NCBI GenBank assembly: GCA_025362315.1
Contig: JANYGP010000052.1
Location: forward strand, 40,123 to 104,122
DNA: 64,000 bases
Source of the DNA: Polaromonas sp.
GTDB taxonomy: Bacteria; Pseudomonadota; Gammaproteobacteria; Burkholderiales; Burkholderiaceae_C
Direction of reading: 5' to 3'
Shown: piece by piece, positions 31,496 through 41,114 of the stretch
Position numbering within the stretch: the first letter of the stretch is position 1
How the letters are laid out: every line of letters begins with the position of its first letter
Notes under the pieces: model-generated
Database searches by the model: none
The model's input: the letters and a program-made list of their open reading frames with translations, nothing else
What the model was told of the DNA's origin: nothing
Translations under genes and position numbers: made by a program

Positions 31496-33501
31496 GCCTC
31501 CGCAAACTCAACATACCAGTCCAGACAAGCCGGGTTGGCCATCGCGTCACGGTTCACTACCTTGTCGAGGGTTGCCCCAAGCAGCAGCTTTTTAATCGGC
31601 AGCTCCTGCTTTTTGCCGGACAGCGTGCGCGGAATCTCGGCTACGACAAAAATACCGTTGGGAACAAAGCGTGGCGACAGCGCGGTTTTGATCGCGTTGT
31701 TCAGTTTTGCTTTCATCGCTTCGTCAAGCAGCACACCCGCGCGCAGCACAACGAACAGCGGCATGTAGCTTTCACGGCCCAGGTATTCAAGGTCTACCAC
31801 CAGCGAGTCCAGCACCTCGGGCAGCGCCTCTATCGCGCTGTACAGCTCGCTGGTGCCCATCCGCAGGCCGTGGCGGTTGATGGTGGCGTCACTGCGACCG
31901 TAGATGATGCAACTGCCTGACTCGGTGATCTTGAGCCAGTCGCCGTGCCGCCAGACACCGGGGTACATGTCAAAGTAGCTGGAGATATACCTCGCATTGC
32001 CCTCGTCACCCCAAAAATACAGCGGCATGGATGGTATCGGTTGTGAGCACACCAGCTCGCCAACTTCGCCAATGACTGGCTCACCCGCTTCATTCCAGGC
32101 TTCAACGGCGCAGCCCAGCAGGCGGCACTGCATCTCGCCGGCAATCTGCGGCAGCTCGCGGTTGCCGCCGATGAATGCACCCGCAAAATCAGTGCCGCCC
32201 GAGATGTTGCAAAACCAGATGTCTGGCTGGCCGAGTGCTGCGAACTGCTCCGTCCCCCACTGCTGCGCGTCCGTTGACAAAGGTGAGCCAGTAGAGCCCA
32301 GCGCCCGCACGCTGGACAAGTCGCCACACGTGCCCAGGTCAACACTGGCCTTCATGCAGTTGGCATAAAACGCTGCACCTGCGCCAAAAAAGGTGACGCC
32401 GGTTTGCGCGGCAAAGCGCCACAGCGTTGTCCAGTCGGGTTGCGCTCTGGTTCCACCCGGGTTGCCATCAAATATCACGCAGGTTGTGCCGTTCAGCAGG
32501 CCGCTGACCTGCGCGTTCCACATCACCCAGCCGGTTGAGCTGTACCAGTGGTAACGCTCGCCAAAACTGTTGGGGTGGTAGCTGCAGCCAATGTCGTTGT
32601 GCAAAACTTTGAGTGCCAGTGCCACAATGAGCGTGCCCCCATGGCCATGCACGATGGGCTTGGGCAAGCCAGTGGTGCCGCTGGAATAAACAATCCACAG
32701 CGGGTGGTCAAACAGCAGATTCAAAGGCTCAAATAAAGCCGCTTTGGCCTGATTGTCAGCATCATTCAGGGCTGTAGCCCAAGTAATATGGGCGCAAGCA
32801 GCTCCTGAATCAATAGCAATTGCATTATCCTGAATAATCACATGCTGCACACTGGCAAGCCCGGCACACAACTCATTGACCACCGCGCTGCGGTCCGTCT
32901 GTCTGCCGCCATAAGTCACTGCATTTGTTGCAATCAGCACTTTGGGTTCAATCTGTCTGAAGCGGTCCAGCACCGCGGCTGTGCCCATGTCAGGGGCGCA
33001 AATGCTCCACACGCCGCCAATGCTGACGGTGGCTAAAAACGCCACCATGGCTTCGGGAATATTCGGCAGGTAGGCGGCCACGCGGTCGCCAGGCGTAACG
33101 CCGCTTGCCTGCAGGTGACGGGCAAGTGTGGCAACTTGCCGGCGCAGCTCAGGCCAGCTGAGCTCTTGTGCCGCTGCGCCGCTGGCCAGGCTGGATTCAT
33201 TGTGGCTGATGATCGCAGCCAGGCCCGCCGCATGCGCTGCATCTGCATGGCGAAAAACCTGCGCCGCATAGTTCAGGTGTGCGCCGTCGAACCACTTGGC
33301 ATTGGGCATCTGGCCGTGCACAACTGATGTGTGCGGTGTTGGCGACTGCAAATCAAAGTAATCCCAGATGCTTTGCCAGAAGGCATTCAAGTCTGTAACG
33401 GACCAGTGATGCAGCGCAGCGTAATCAGCAAAGCGGATGCCGCGTTCAGTGGCCAGCCAGTCCTGATAAAGGCGTATTTGCGGTATGTAGGTAGCAGGCA
33501 T
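31480..33501 (-). CDS. Acetoacetate-CoA ligase
   Basis: AMP-binding signature IVYSSGTTGLPKPIVHGHGG; YHWYSSTGWVMWN; SGKKQELPIKKLL. Confidence 0.94.
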   Translation of the reverse strand: MPATYIPQIRLYQDWLATERGIRFADYAALHHWSVTDLNAFWQSIWDYFDLQSPTPHTSVVHGQMPNAKWFDGAHLNYAAQVFRHADAAHAAGLAAIISHNESSLASGAAAQELSWPELRRQVATLARHLQASGVTPGDRVAAYLPNIPEAMVAFLATVSIGGVWSICAPDMGTAAVLDRFRQIEPKVLIATNAVTYGGRQTDRSAVVNELCAGLASVQHVIIQDNAIAIDSGAACAHITWATALNDADNQAKAALFEPLNLLFDHPLWIVYSSGTTGLPKPIVHGHGGTLIVALALKVLHNDIGCSYHPNSFGERYHWYSSTGWVMWNAQVSGLLNGTTCVIFDGNPGGTRAQPDWTTLWRFAAQTGVTFFGAGAAFYANCMKASVDLGTCGDLSSVRALGSTGSPLSTDAQQWGTEQFAALGQPDIWFCNISGGTDFAGAFIGGNRELPQIAGEMQCRLLGCAVEAWNEAGEPVIGEVGELVCSQPIPSMPLYFWGDEGNARYISSYFDMYPGVWRHGDWLKITESGSCIIYGRSDATINRHGLRMGTSELYSAIEALPEVLDSLVVDLEYLGRESYMPLFVVLRAGVLLDEAMKAKLNNAIKTALSPRFVPNGIFVVAEIPRTLSGKKQELPIKKLLLGATLDKVVNRDAMANPACLDWYVEFAEAYALR
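32771..32818 (-). repeat. Dispersed ~45-bp repeat, copy H, in frame inside acetoacetate-CoA ligase gene
   Basis: gctgtagcccaagtaatatgggcgcaagcagctcctgaatcaatagca; minus strand encodes AIDSGAACAHITWATA. Confidence 0.88.
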
Positions 33502-33527
33502 CCCGCCAGCTTAACCTGAACAGGCAG

Positions 33528-33896
33528 TCAGCCTGACGCGCGTGCCAGTGCGGTTTTGGCAGCCAGCAACTCGCGCTCGAGACGAATGCGCTCGTCAATC
33601 TCATCTTCCAGCAAATCGTTGACAGCGGCCAGCTCCTGCGCTGATTCCTGCATGACCTCATTGATGCTGTCAACTTTTTCCAGTGCAACAGCAACATCGT
33701 GGCTGTGTGCCCGGCTGGGCACTTCTGACTTGAGCACCGCATTGACCAGCATCAACTCGTCAGCCGATTGCTTGACCGACTCTTCAACCAGATCGTTTTT
33801 TTCCAGCGCCTGCATCAACGGGCGCGTTAATGGGCGCGCTAATGGGGGCGTTAATGGGCGTGTGTTTGCTGTGGTCAGATTCTTGAGCAGAGTCAT
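33528..33896 (-). CDS. Hypothetical coiled-coil protein with internal duplication
   Basis: LEKNDLVEESVKQSADELMLVNAVLKSEV ~ LEKVDSINEVMQESAQELAAVNDLLEDEI. Confidence 0.6.
   Translation of the reverse strand: MTLLKNLTTANTRPLTPPLARPLTRPLMQALEKNDLVEESVKQSADELMLVNAVLKSEVPSRAHSHDVAVALEKVDSINEVMQESAQELAAVNDLLEDEIDERIRLERELLAAKTALARASG
33820..33865 (-). repeat. 12-bp tandem repeat (3-4 units) in coding sequence
   Basis: gggcgcgttaat gggcgcgctaat gggggcgttaat gggcgtgtt. Confidence 0.85.
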
Positions 33897-34023
33897 GGTG
33901 GGTGTGCTGTAGGTTAACGCTACTGTATGTTATCCCTGTTGGACAATTATGGTGTAACAAAACTGCCTGGACATGCCGTTGAAAACCGATGTTGACACCA
34001 CTCTGACTTGTCTGGCAAACCTG

Positions 34024-34602
34024 TCATGGCTCTGGGTTTGTCATGCCCGATTGGGCCATGCGTTCACTTTTCCAGTACACATCGTCACCGCCATCCATCC
34101 GGTTGAGCACGCGTGACAGCACAAACAGCAAGTCACTCAAACGGTTTAAATACTGGCGTGGCGCATCCTTCAGGGCTTCTGCTGAGCCGAGTGCCACCAC
34201 TGAGCGTTCAGCCCTGCGTGCCACAGTCCTGCACACATGGGCCAATGCTGCAGCGCGCGAGCCAGCAGGCAAAATAAACTCGGCCAGTCGCGGCAGCGCT
34301 GCGTTGTGCTGGGCAAGTGCAGCGTCAAGTTGTACAACGGCCTCTGGTTTGAGTAACTCGTAACCGGGAATGCTTAACTCGCCGCCCAGATTGAACAGCT
34401 GGTGCTGTATTTCTACCAGCAGTTCGCGCACGCCGTTGGGCATGACCTCGCAGAGCAGGACGCCGATGCTTGAGTTGAGCTCGTCCACATCGCCCATGGC
34501 GTGCACGCGCAGGCTGTCCTTGCTGACGCGGGTGTTATCGCCCAGCCCGGTGGTGCCATTGTCGCCAGTGCGGGTAGCAATTTGTGTGAGTCTGTTGGCC
34601 AT
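34024..34602 (-). CDS. Cob(I)yrinic acid a,c-diamide adenosyltransferase (PduO type)
   Basis: TQIATRTGDNGTTGLGDNTRVSKDSLRVHAMGDVDELNSSIG; RRAERSVVAL; YLNRLSDLLFVLSR. Confidence 0.96.
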   Translation of the reverse strand: MANRLTQIATRTGDNGTTGLGDNTRVSKDSLRVHAMGDVDELNSSIGVLLCEVMPNGVRELLVEIQHQLFNLGGELSIPGYELLKPEAVVQLDAALAQHNAALPRLAEFILPAGSRAAALAHVCRTVARRAERSVVALGSAEALKDAPRQYLNRLSDLLFVLSRVLNRMDGGDDVYWKSERMAQSGMTNPEP

Positions 34603-34796
34603 TTGAAAACTTTGTAGTGAGGGGATGACAGCAATTGGCGAACCATTAGAACAACAGCGTTACATCGCGAAAACAAATGTGTCGAGCTGGCGCTTGATGT
34701 GGACTGAGGAAACGCATTGAAAAGATGCTGGTCAGGGCCCGCTGAATCCGTTGCAATGCAGGCTTCTCAACTCTTCAGGTCACCCTGATTATTTTC

Positions 34797-35111
34797 ATGA
34801 AAAACCGCAAACGCCATTTTATTCCCAACTTTGAATTGCGCAGCGTGGTGCTGTTGTCTGCGCTGGTCCTGGGTGCGGGCGCCAGCTATGCGCAATCAAC
34901 CGCCGCGCCCATGGCAGCAGGCCCACAAGCCAATGCAAGCGCCAAAGATCTGGATGCTGCATTTGCCAAAGCCGACACCAACAAAGATGGCAAGCTGGAT
35001 AAAAAGGAAGCCGCCATGATGCCTGCCATTGCAGACAAGTTTGATCAGCTGGACACCAATGCCGATGGATTTATTTCGCGTGAAGAGTTCAGCAAGGCTG
35101 CAGGATCGTGA
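34797..35111 (+). CDS. EF-hand domain protein (exported)
   Basis: Signal peptide; two EF loops DTNKDGKLDKKE and DTNADGFISREE. Confidence 0.92.
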   Translation: MKNRKRHFIPNFELRSVVLLSALVLGAGASYAQSTAAPMAAGPQANASAKDLDAAFAKADTNKDGKLDKKEAAMMPAIADKFDQLDTNADGFISREEFSKAAGS

Positions 35112-35361
35112 ATTTCTGATTCACTGTGATCCACGACGGCTTGTCGTGTCCTGACGGATGCGGCAAGCTTTTTTATTGGCTGTCGTCAAACTGATGGGCG
35201 GCGCTGATTGGCATGAGTTGTTTCATAATCAGACGACGCCCGGTTTGTTGGGAGCGCACAAGTTTTTTGAAGCGCACAAGCGTCAGCGTGTGCTGTAACA
35301 AGGCGACTTGGGCAACCAGAAACTGTCAACCTGTTCTGCCGGAATCACTGTCAGGAATTTT

Positions 35362-36795
35362 ATGAATGCACCGCTGCCCCCACACCTGACACAGCATCTG
35401 TTGCCTGCAATTGCCCAGCGCGACACACCTGCTGTTTTGATCGATGCGTTGAAAGCACGTTTTGCCGAGCGTTGTTCGACAGCGCTTGTTGTGCGCGAGC
35501 AGCATGGGCGTGATGAATCATCGTTTGCTTCGCCACCGCCTTCTGCTGTGGTGTTTGCTGAGAGCACCCAGGATGTGGCGGATGCAGTCAAGCTGGCTGC
35601 CCTGCACAACGTGCCGGTGATACCGTTTGGGGTGGGCACGTCGCTTGAAGGCCATTTGCTCGCAGTACAAGGCGGGATCAGTGTTGACGTCAGCCGCATG
35701 AACCGCGTGCTGCACATCAACGCTGAAGATTTGACCGTGACGGTGCAGGCCGGCGTCACGCGCAAGCAGCTTAACGAAGAAGTCAAAAGCACGGGCCTGT
35801 TTTTTCCGATTGATCCCGGTGCCGACGCCACGCTGGGCGGCATGAGCGCCACGCGCGCCAGCGGCACCAACGCCGTGCGCTACGGCACGATGCGTGAAAA
35901 CGTGCTGGCCCTTGAGGTTGTCACGGCCAGCGGCGAAGTGATCCGCACTGGCACGCGGGCCAAAAAATCATCGGCTGGGTATGACCTGACGCGCCTGATG
36001 GTCGGCAGCGAAGGCACGCTGGGTGTGATCACGGAAGTGACTGTCAAACTGTATCCGCTGCCTGAAGCCATCAGCGCAGCGGTGTGCTCGTTCCCCAGTA
36101 TTGAAGCAGCTGTGCGCACCACGATTGAAGTCATCCAGATGGGCATACCGATTGCGCGTGTGGAGCTGATTGACGGCAACACGATTCGCATGGTCAACAA
36201 GCATTCAAAAACCACGCTGCGTGAAGCACCAATGCTGCTGATGGAGTTTCATGGCTCACCCAACAGCGTGAAAGAGCAAGCCGAGCTGGTACAAGAAATT
36301 GCCAGCGGACATGGCAGCGATGCGTTTGAATGGGCCAGCACGCCGGAAGAGCGCACACGCCTGTGGGCTGCGCGGCACAACGCTTACTTTGCGGCCCTGC
36401 AGTCGCGGCCCGGTTGCCGCGCCATTTCTACCGATACCTGTGTGCCGATTTCACGCCTGGCGGATTGCCTGCTCGACTCGATTGCCGAGGTGGATGCCAC
36501 CCCCATCCCGTACTTTCTGGTGGGCCATGTGGGCGACGGCAATTTTCACTTTGGCTACCTGATTGACCCGAACATTCCAGAAGAACGCCGTATTGCCGAA
36601 GAGCTGAATCACAAGCTGGTGTCCAGAGCCCTGGCACTGGAAGGCACGTGCACAGGTGAGCATGGTGTGGGCCTGCATAAAATGGATTTTCTGGTCACTG
36701 AGGCAGGTGACGGAGCCGTCAACATGATGCGCACCATCAAGCATGCGCTGGACCCGCAGAACATCATGAATCCGGGGAAGATTTTCAGCTGGTGA
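35362..36795 (+). CDS. FAD-binding oxidase (glycolate oxidase / D-lactate dehydrogenase type)
   Basis: VIPFGVGTSLEGHLLAVQGGISVDVSRMN; GEHGVGLHKMDFL; DPQNIMNPGKIF. Confidence 0.94.
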   Translation: MNAPLPPHLTQHLLPAIAQRDTPAVLIDALKARFAERCSTALVVREQHGRDESSFASPPPSAVVFAESTQDVADAVKLAALHNVPVIPFGVGTSLEGHLLAVQGGISVDVSRMNRVLHINAEDLTVTVQAGVTRKQLNEEVKSTGLFFPIDPGADATLGGMSATRASGTNAVRYGTMRENVLALEVVTASGEVIRTGTRAKKSSAGYDLTRLMVGSEGTLGVITEVTVKLYPLPEAISAAVCSFPSIEAAVRTTIEVIQMGIPIARVELIDGNTIRMVNKHSKTTLREAPMLLMEFHGSPNSVKEQAELVQEIASGHGSDAFEWASTPEERTRLWAARHNAYFAALQSRPGCRAISTDTCVPISRLADCLLDSIAEVDATPIPYFLVGHVGDGNFHFGYLIDPNIPEERRIAEELNHKLVSRALALEGTCTGEHGVGLHKMDFLVTEAGDGAVNMMRTIKHALDPQNIMNPGKIFSW

Positions 36796-36814
36796 TTTAT
36801 TCAACCGGGCTGAT

Positions 36815-36862
36815 TGCTATCAGTTACGTAGCTGTTAGCGCCCATAAATATTGGCCTGCAAG
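36815..36862 (+). repeat. Dispersed ~45-bp repeat, copy I
   Basis: gctatcagttacgtagctgttagcgcccataaatattggcctgcaag. Confidence 0.8.
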
Positions 36863-36896
36863 ACTTTTTGCTTGAAAAAAGAAGGTGTGGCAGCTC

Positions 36897-38015
36897 TCAA
36901 ACGCTGTAGCGCTGTACAAACTGGCGGTCGATCCGGTCCTTCAGGCGCCAGACCCAGCCGCCCTCCACACTGAACGGTCCCCAGGCGGCAATGGCATAGC
37001 GACTGCCGCACGACAGCAGGTTCAGTGTGCGTGCTGGAGGCGCGTAAGGCGTCAATGCCTGTGAGCCGATACCGGCCAGCAAATTGCGCAGCAGCGGCGG
37101 CCCGGCACGCACCGCATACACACCGCTGCGGCTGTGCGGCGAATCGGCTCTGGAGGCCACATCACCGACTGCAAACACCAACGCATGGCTGGTGCTTTGC
37201 TGAAAGTGGTCCACTGCCAGGAAGCCTTTTTCGTCCAGCGCCAGGCCGCTGTTTGCCAGCCAGGCGGGGGCCTGCACACCTATGGCCAGCAGCGGTACGT
37301 CGCATGGCAGCTTGGCGCAGCTGCCAAGCACGAGTTCGCCTTCATTGACCGCTACGCAGCTTTCTTGCACCACGGTGATCTCGAGGTGCTCAAGCGTGCG
37401 CAGCACGCGGCGCTGCACGCTGGGCGGGTAACTCTGGGCGGGCGCCAAACTGCCGGTGACCAGCGTGATGCGGCTGCCGGGCGGGTACGCAGGCCCGCGA
37501 AGCTGATGGGCTGCGGCCATGGCCAGCTCCAGCCCGGCAGCGCCCGCGCCCACCACGGCCAAGTGCAAAGGTCTGGATGCGGCCAGCGCCAGTGCTTGTG
37601 GCCACAGCTTGACGAACACTGGCATCGGCCTCACAAACATCGCCTGCTTGCGGGCACCGGGCATCACCGCCTCGATTTTTTCAAAATCTATTGAAGCGCC
37701 AGTGTTCAGGCTCAGCACATCGTAGTCAATCACCTGGCCATCGCTGAGCGTCAGCATCTGAATGTCTGCTTTGATGCTGGCGGCGCTGCCTTCAATAAAT
37801 TGCACACCACTGGTCTCAATCAGCCGCTTCAGTGAAATGACACACTCATCCAGCGTGTAATGCCCCGCCACAAAACCGGGCACCATGCCGGAATACAGCT
37901 GCGCGTCAACTGGCGCAATCAGCGTGACGCGCACATCACGGGGCTTGTGCGCAGCAAGGCCTTCAAGCACATGGACATGCGCATGGCCTGCGCCTAGCAA
38001 CACCAAATGCTTCAT
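36897..38015 (-). CDS. FAD-dependent pyridine nucleotide-disulfide oxidoreductase (NDH-2-like)
   Basis: KHLVLLGAGHAHVHVLEGLAAHKP; LAVVGAGAAGLELAMAAAH. Confidence 0.88.
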   Translation of the reverse strand: MKHLVLLGAGHAHVHVLEGLAAHKPRDVRVTLIAPVDAQLYSGMVPGFVAGHYTLDECVISLKRLIETSGVQFIEGSAASIKADIQMLTLSDGQVIDYDVLSLNTGASIDFEKIEAVMPGARKQAMFVRPMPVFVKLWPQALALAASRPLHLAVVGAGAAGLELAMAAAHQLRGPAYPPGSRITLVTGSLAPAQSYPPSVQRRVLRTLEHLEITVVQESCVAVNEGELVLGSCAKLPCDVPLLAIGVQAPAWLANSGLALDEKGFLAVDHFQQSTSHALVFAVGDVASRADSPHSRSGVYAVRAGPPLLRNLLAGIGSQALTPYAPPARTLNLLSCGSRYAIAAWGPFSVEGGWVWRLKDRIDRQFVQRYSV

Positions 38016-38046
38016 AAAAATTCAAACCCAAACTGAAACGGCAATG

Positions 38047-38637
38047 TCATGGGCCAAGTGTGACATCGCCCACATAGCCCAGGCTCTGGCCGCCCGCATT
38101 GTCGGAGTCCGCACCGACCAACACGGCATCGAGCAGAGGCAAGCCATTGTTGCCCTTCTCGCCACCCTTGTCGCCACCAAACGCCAGCTCGAAGTCAGCC
38201 GCCACATCACGCTGATGCATCACCCACTGGCCCAGGTTTTTATCACCGCTGCCAAGAACCAGCATGCGCACCCGTGAGGTGTAGGCGTTGCTGAGCAGCG
38301 TGCCAGTAGGTAGCGTGTGGTCCCACACATAGCAAAGCGTGGCACTTGGCAGCTTTTCGTCACTGACAGACCGCGCAAAGCTGAGCATGCTGCGGTCAAT
38401 AAAACTGAGTTCGGCCAGCGGCACACCAAACAGCAAACACACCTTGAGCGGTGAATCGTCGCCGCGTTTTTGACGCAAATCAGCATTGACCAGGCTCTGG
38501 TCAAGCCGCCAGCGCCAGCGCAGCTGCGCACCAGGCGCAATGCTTTGGGCTGCCACCTGACCTGCTGCAACGCAGCTACCGGCCGCCACGGCGTAATGCA
38601 CTGCGAGCCGCCCCGACCTCAAATAGACATCAAACAT
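38047..38637 (-). CDS. DUF3047-like protein (possibly N-terminally shortened)
   Basis: LRWRWRLDQSLVNADLRQKRGDDSPLKVCLLFGVPLAELSFIDRSMLSFARSVSDEKLPSATLCYVWD. Confidence 0.7.
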   Translation of the reverse strand: MFDVYLRSGRLAVHYAVAAGSCVAAGQVAAQSIAPGAQLRWRWRLDQSLVNADLRQKRGDDSPLKVCLLFGVPLAELSFIDRSMLSFARSVSDEKLPSATLCYVWDHTLPTGTLLSNAYTSRVRMLVLGSGDKNLGQWVMHQRDVAADFELAFGGDKGGEKGNNGLPLLDAVLVGADSDNAGGQSLGYVGDVTLGP

Positions 38638-38664
38638 GCTTATTTATCATTAAAAAAAGATCGC

Positions 38665-38708
38665 TAGCCCATATAAATTGGGCGCAAGCAGCTACTGAAA
38701 CAATAGCA
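38665..38708 (-). repeat. Dispersed ~45-bp repeat, copy J
   Basis: tagcccatataaattgggcgcaagcagctactgaaacaatagca. Confidence 0.88.
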
Positions 38709-38755
38709 TTTGCCAATGCTGGAAGTTTCACGGCAGCCCCTCTTTACCCACCATG

Positions 38756-40948
38756 TCAGCCTCTTTTCCACGCATGGTACTTGGCAACCCATGCCAGCAG
38801 TTTTACGGGCTGGTGTGCGCGTTTCCACTCACCGGCGGCGTATTTGTTGGCTTCTGCCATCGTCGGGTAGGTGTGGATGGTCGACAAAATTTTATTCAGA
38901 CCTAATCTGTGCCGCATGGCCAGCACGTATTCGGACAACAAATCGCCTGCATGTTCGCCCACAATCGTTACGCCCAAAATTGTGTCCTTGCCGGGCACGG
39001 TCAGCACTTTGACAAAGCCATGTGCGGTGCTGTCGGCAATGGCGCGGTCCAGGTCAGACAGAGCGTAGCGGGTCACTTCACATGCAATGTTTTTGTCGAT
39101 TGCTTCCTGTTCATTCAAGCCCACCCGCGCGACCTCGGGCGACGTGAAAGTGGTCCACGGAATCACCGAGTAGTCAGCCTTGAAGCGCTTCAAATCTCCA
39201 AACAATGCATTGACCGCCGCGTACCAGGCCTGGTGCGCGGCCACGTGCGTCAGCTGGTACGGCCCGGCCACATCGCCTGCCGCAAATATGTTGGGGTAAA
39301 TGGTTTGCAGATAGTCATTGACATCGACCGTGCGCTGGGTCGGGATGCCCAGGTCTTCCAGGCCGTAACCCGTCAGCCGGGCCACACGGCCAACTGCGCA
39401 TATCAGCTCGTCAAAATCTATGCAGATGTCTTGTGCGGGGTTGGATGCGTGGTTGGATGTGTCGCTGACCTGTTCTGCCCACAGCGCTTTGCCATCCGCT
39501 TTTTTTTCACAACGCAGTGCTTTGTGGCGGGTCATGACTGTCACGCCATCAGCCACCAGCTCAGCCTTGATCAAAGTTGACACTTCCTCATCTTCGCGCA
39601 CCAGCAAACGCGGCCCCATCTCCACCAGCGTGACCTGTGAGCCCAGCCGTGCGAAAGCTTGCGCCAGCTCACAGCCAATCGGCCCGCCGCCCAGCACCAC
39701 CAGGCGCCTGGGCACGGTGTCGAGCTTTTCAAATTGTTCCCACAGCGTGTCGCTGGTCACATAGCCCGTGTCTTCAAGACCAGGCAACGGCGGCACAAAA
39801 GGCCGCGCCCCGGCGGCAATCACAATGCTGCGGGTTGTGAGGGTTTGCACCTCGCCACCGTTCAGCGCAATCTCAACCGTCCACGGGTTCACAATGCGGG
39901 CGTCGCCCTGCACCACGTCAACGCCCAGGCTGGTGTAGCGCTCAACGCTGTCGTGCGGTTCAATCGCGCGCACCACGGCCTGGATGCGCTGCATCACGCC
40001 TTTAAAACTGAAGCTGGGTTCCACATCGGCCAATCCGTAAGTAGCCCCATGGCGCATCTGGTGTGCCAGCGCGGCGCTGCGAATCAATGCCTTGCTGGGC
40101 ACGCAGCCATAGTTCAGGCAGTCGCCGCCCATTTTGTGGGCTTCAACCAGCGTGACTTTGGCTTTGACGACTGCCGCAATGTACGCAGTCACCAGGCCGC
40201 CCGCACCTGCACCAATCACCACCAGATTGCGGTCAAATTTAACGGGCTTGACGGATTTCCAGCGTGCATATACTTTGCGGCTTTTGAAAAAGTCCAGCAC
40301 CTGTTTAACGACCAGCGGCAACAGGCCTAGTAACACAAACGAGCTAATGAGGCCGGGCGACAAAATTGATTTCAACGAGTCAATTTTGGCAATCTGGGTG
40401 CCGGCATTCACAAACGCCACCGTGCCAGCCAGCATGCCCAGCTGGCTGACCCAAAAATACGTCCAGGTCTTCATGCGGCTCAAACCCATCAGCAAATTGA
40501 GTGCAAAAAACGGCACTACCGGAATCAGCCGCAATGTGAGCAGGTAAAACGCACCTTCTTTTTCGATGCCTTTGTTGACGTCAAGCAGGCGCTGGCCAAA
40601 GCGTTTTTGAATGGCGTCGCGAAGCATGTAGCGCGCTGCCAGCATGGCCAGCGTTGCGCCGATGGTGGATGCAAATGACACCAGCACCGTGCCAAACACC
40701 AGTCCAAAGCCAGCGCCTGCGGCCAGCGTCATGATGACGGCACCTGGCAGCGACAGCGCTGTGACTGCCACATACGCTGCAAAAAAGGCAGCAGTCACCA
40801 GCACCGGGCGCTGGGCATACACCGCAGCAAACGATGCCTGACTTTCTTTCAAGTAAGCCAGACTGAAAAATCTGCCCCAATCAAAGATAAAAAAAGCGGC
40901 AACGCAAACCAGCAGCAGCACAGCAACAATCAGTTTGCGTGAATTCAA
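38756..40948 (-). CDS. TVP38/TMEM64 (DedA-like) membrane domain fused to mercuric-reductase-like FAD oxidoreductase
   Basis: N-term AFFAAYVAVTALSLPGAVIMTLAAGAGFGLVFGTVLVSFASTIGATLAM; then VVIGAGAGGLVTAYIAA...GGDCLNYGCVPSKALIRSA. Confidence 0.93.
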   Translation of the reverse strand: MNSRKLIVAVLLLVCVAAFFIFDWGRFFSLAYLKESQASFAAVYAQRPVLVTAAFFAAYVAVTALSLPGAVIMTLAAGAGFGLVFGTVLVSFASTIGATLAMLAARYMLRDAIQKRFGQRLLDVNKGIEKEGAFYLLTLRLIPVVPFFALNLLMGLSRMKTWTYFWVSQLGMLAGTVAFVNAGTQIAKIDSLKSILSPGLISSFVLLGLLPLVVKQVLDFFKSRKVYARWKSVKPVKFDRNLVVIGAGAGGLVTAYIAAVVKAKVTLVEAHKMGGDCLNYGCVPSKALIRSAALAHQMRHGATYGLADVEPSFSFKGVMQRIQAVVRAIEPHDSVERYTSLGVDVVQGDARIVNPWTVEIALNGGEVQTLTTRSIVIAAGARPFVPPLPGLEDTGYVTSDTLWEQFEKLDTVPRRLVVLGGGPIGCELAQAFARLGSQVTLVEMGPRLLVREDEEVSTLIKAELVADGVTVMTRHKALRCEKKADGKALWAEQVSDTSNHASNPAQDICIDFDELICAVGRVARLTGYGLEDLGIPTQRTVDVNDYLQTIYPNIFAAGDVAGPYQLTHVAAHQAWYAAVNALFGDLKRFKADYSVIPWTTFTSPEVARVGLNEQEAIDKNIACEVTRYALSDLDRAIADSTAHGFVKVLTVPGKDTILGVTIVGEHAGDLLSEYVLAMRHRLGLNKILSTIHTYPTMAEANKYAAGEWKRAHQPVKLLAWVAKYHAWKRG

Positions 40949-41114
40949 GGGGAACTTTTTTTTGTCATACTGCGAGCTTGGTCTGCAACGGGTTCAGGTT
41001 CTTACAAACTGTTGGGTTTGACTGTAAGAAATACAGGCCAGCTGCGACAACAAAGGTGCAGGGTGAAGGGTGCAGGAATAACGGGTCTGTGCTGAAAGCA
41101 AAGGAACTTAACAA

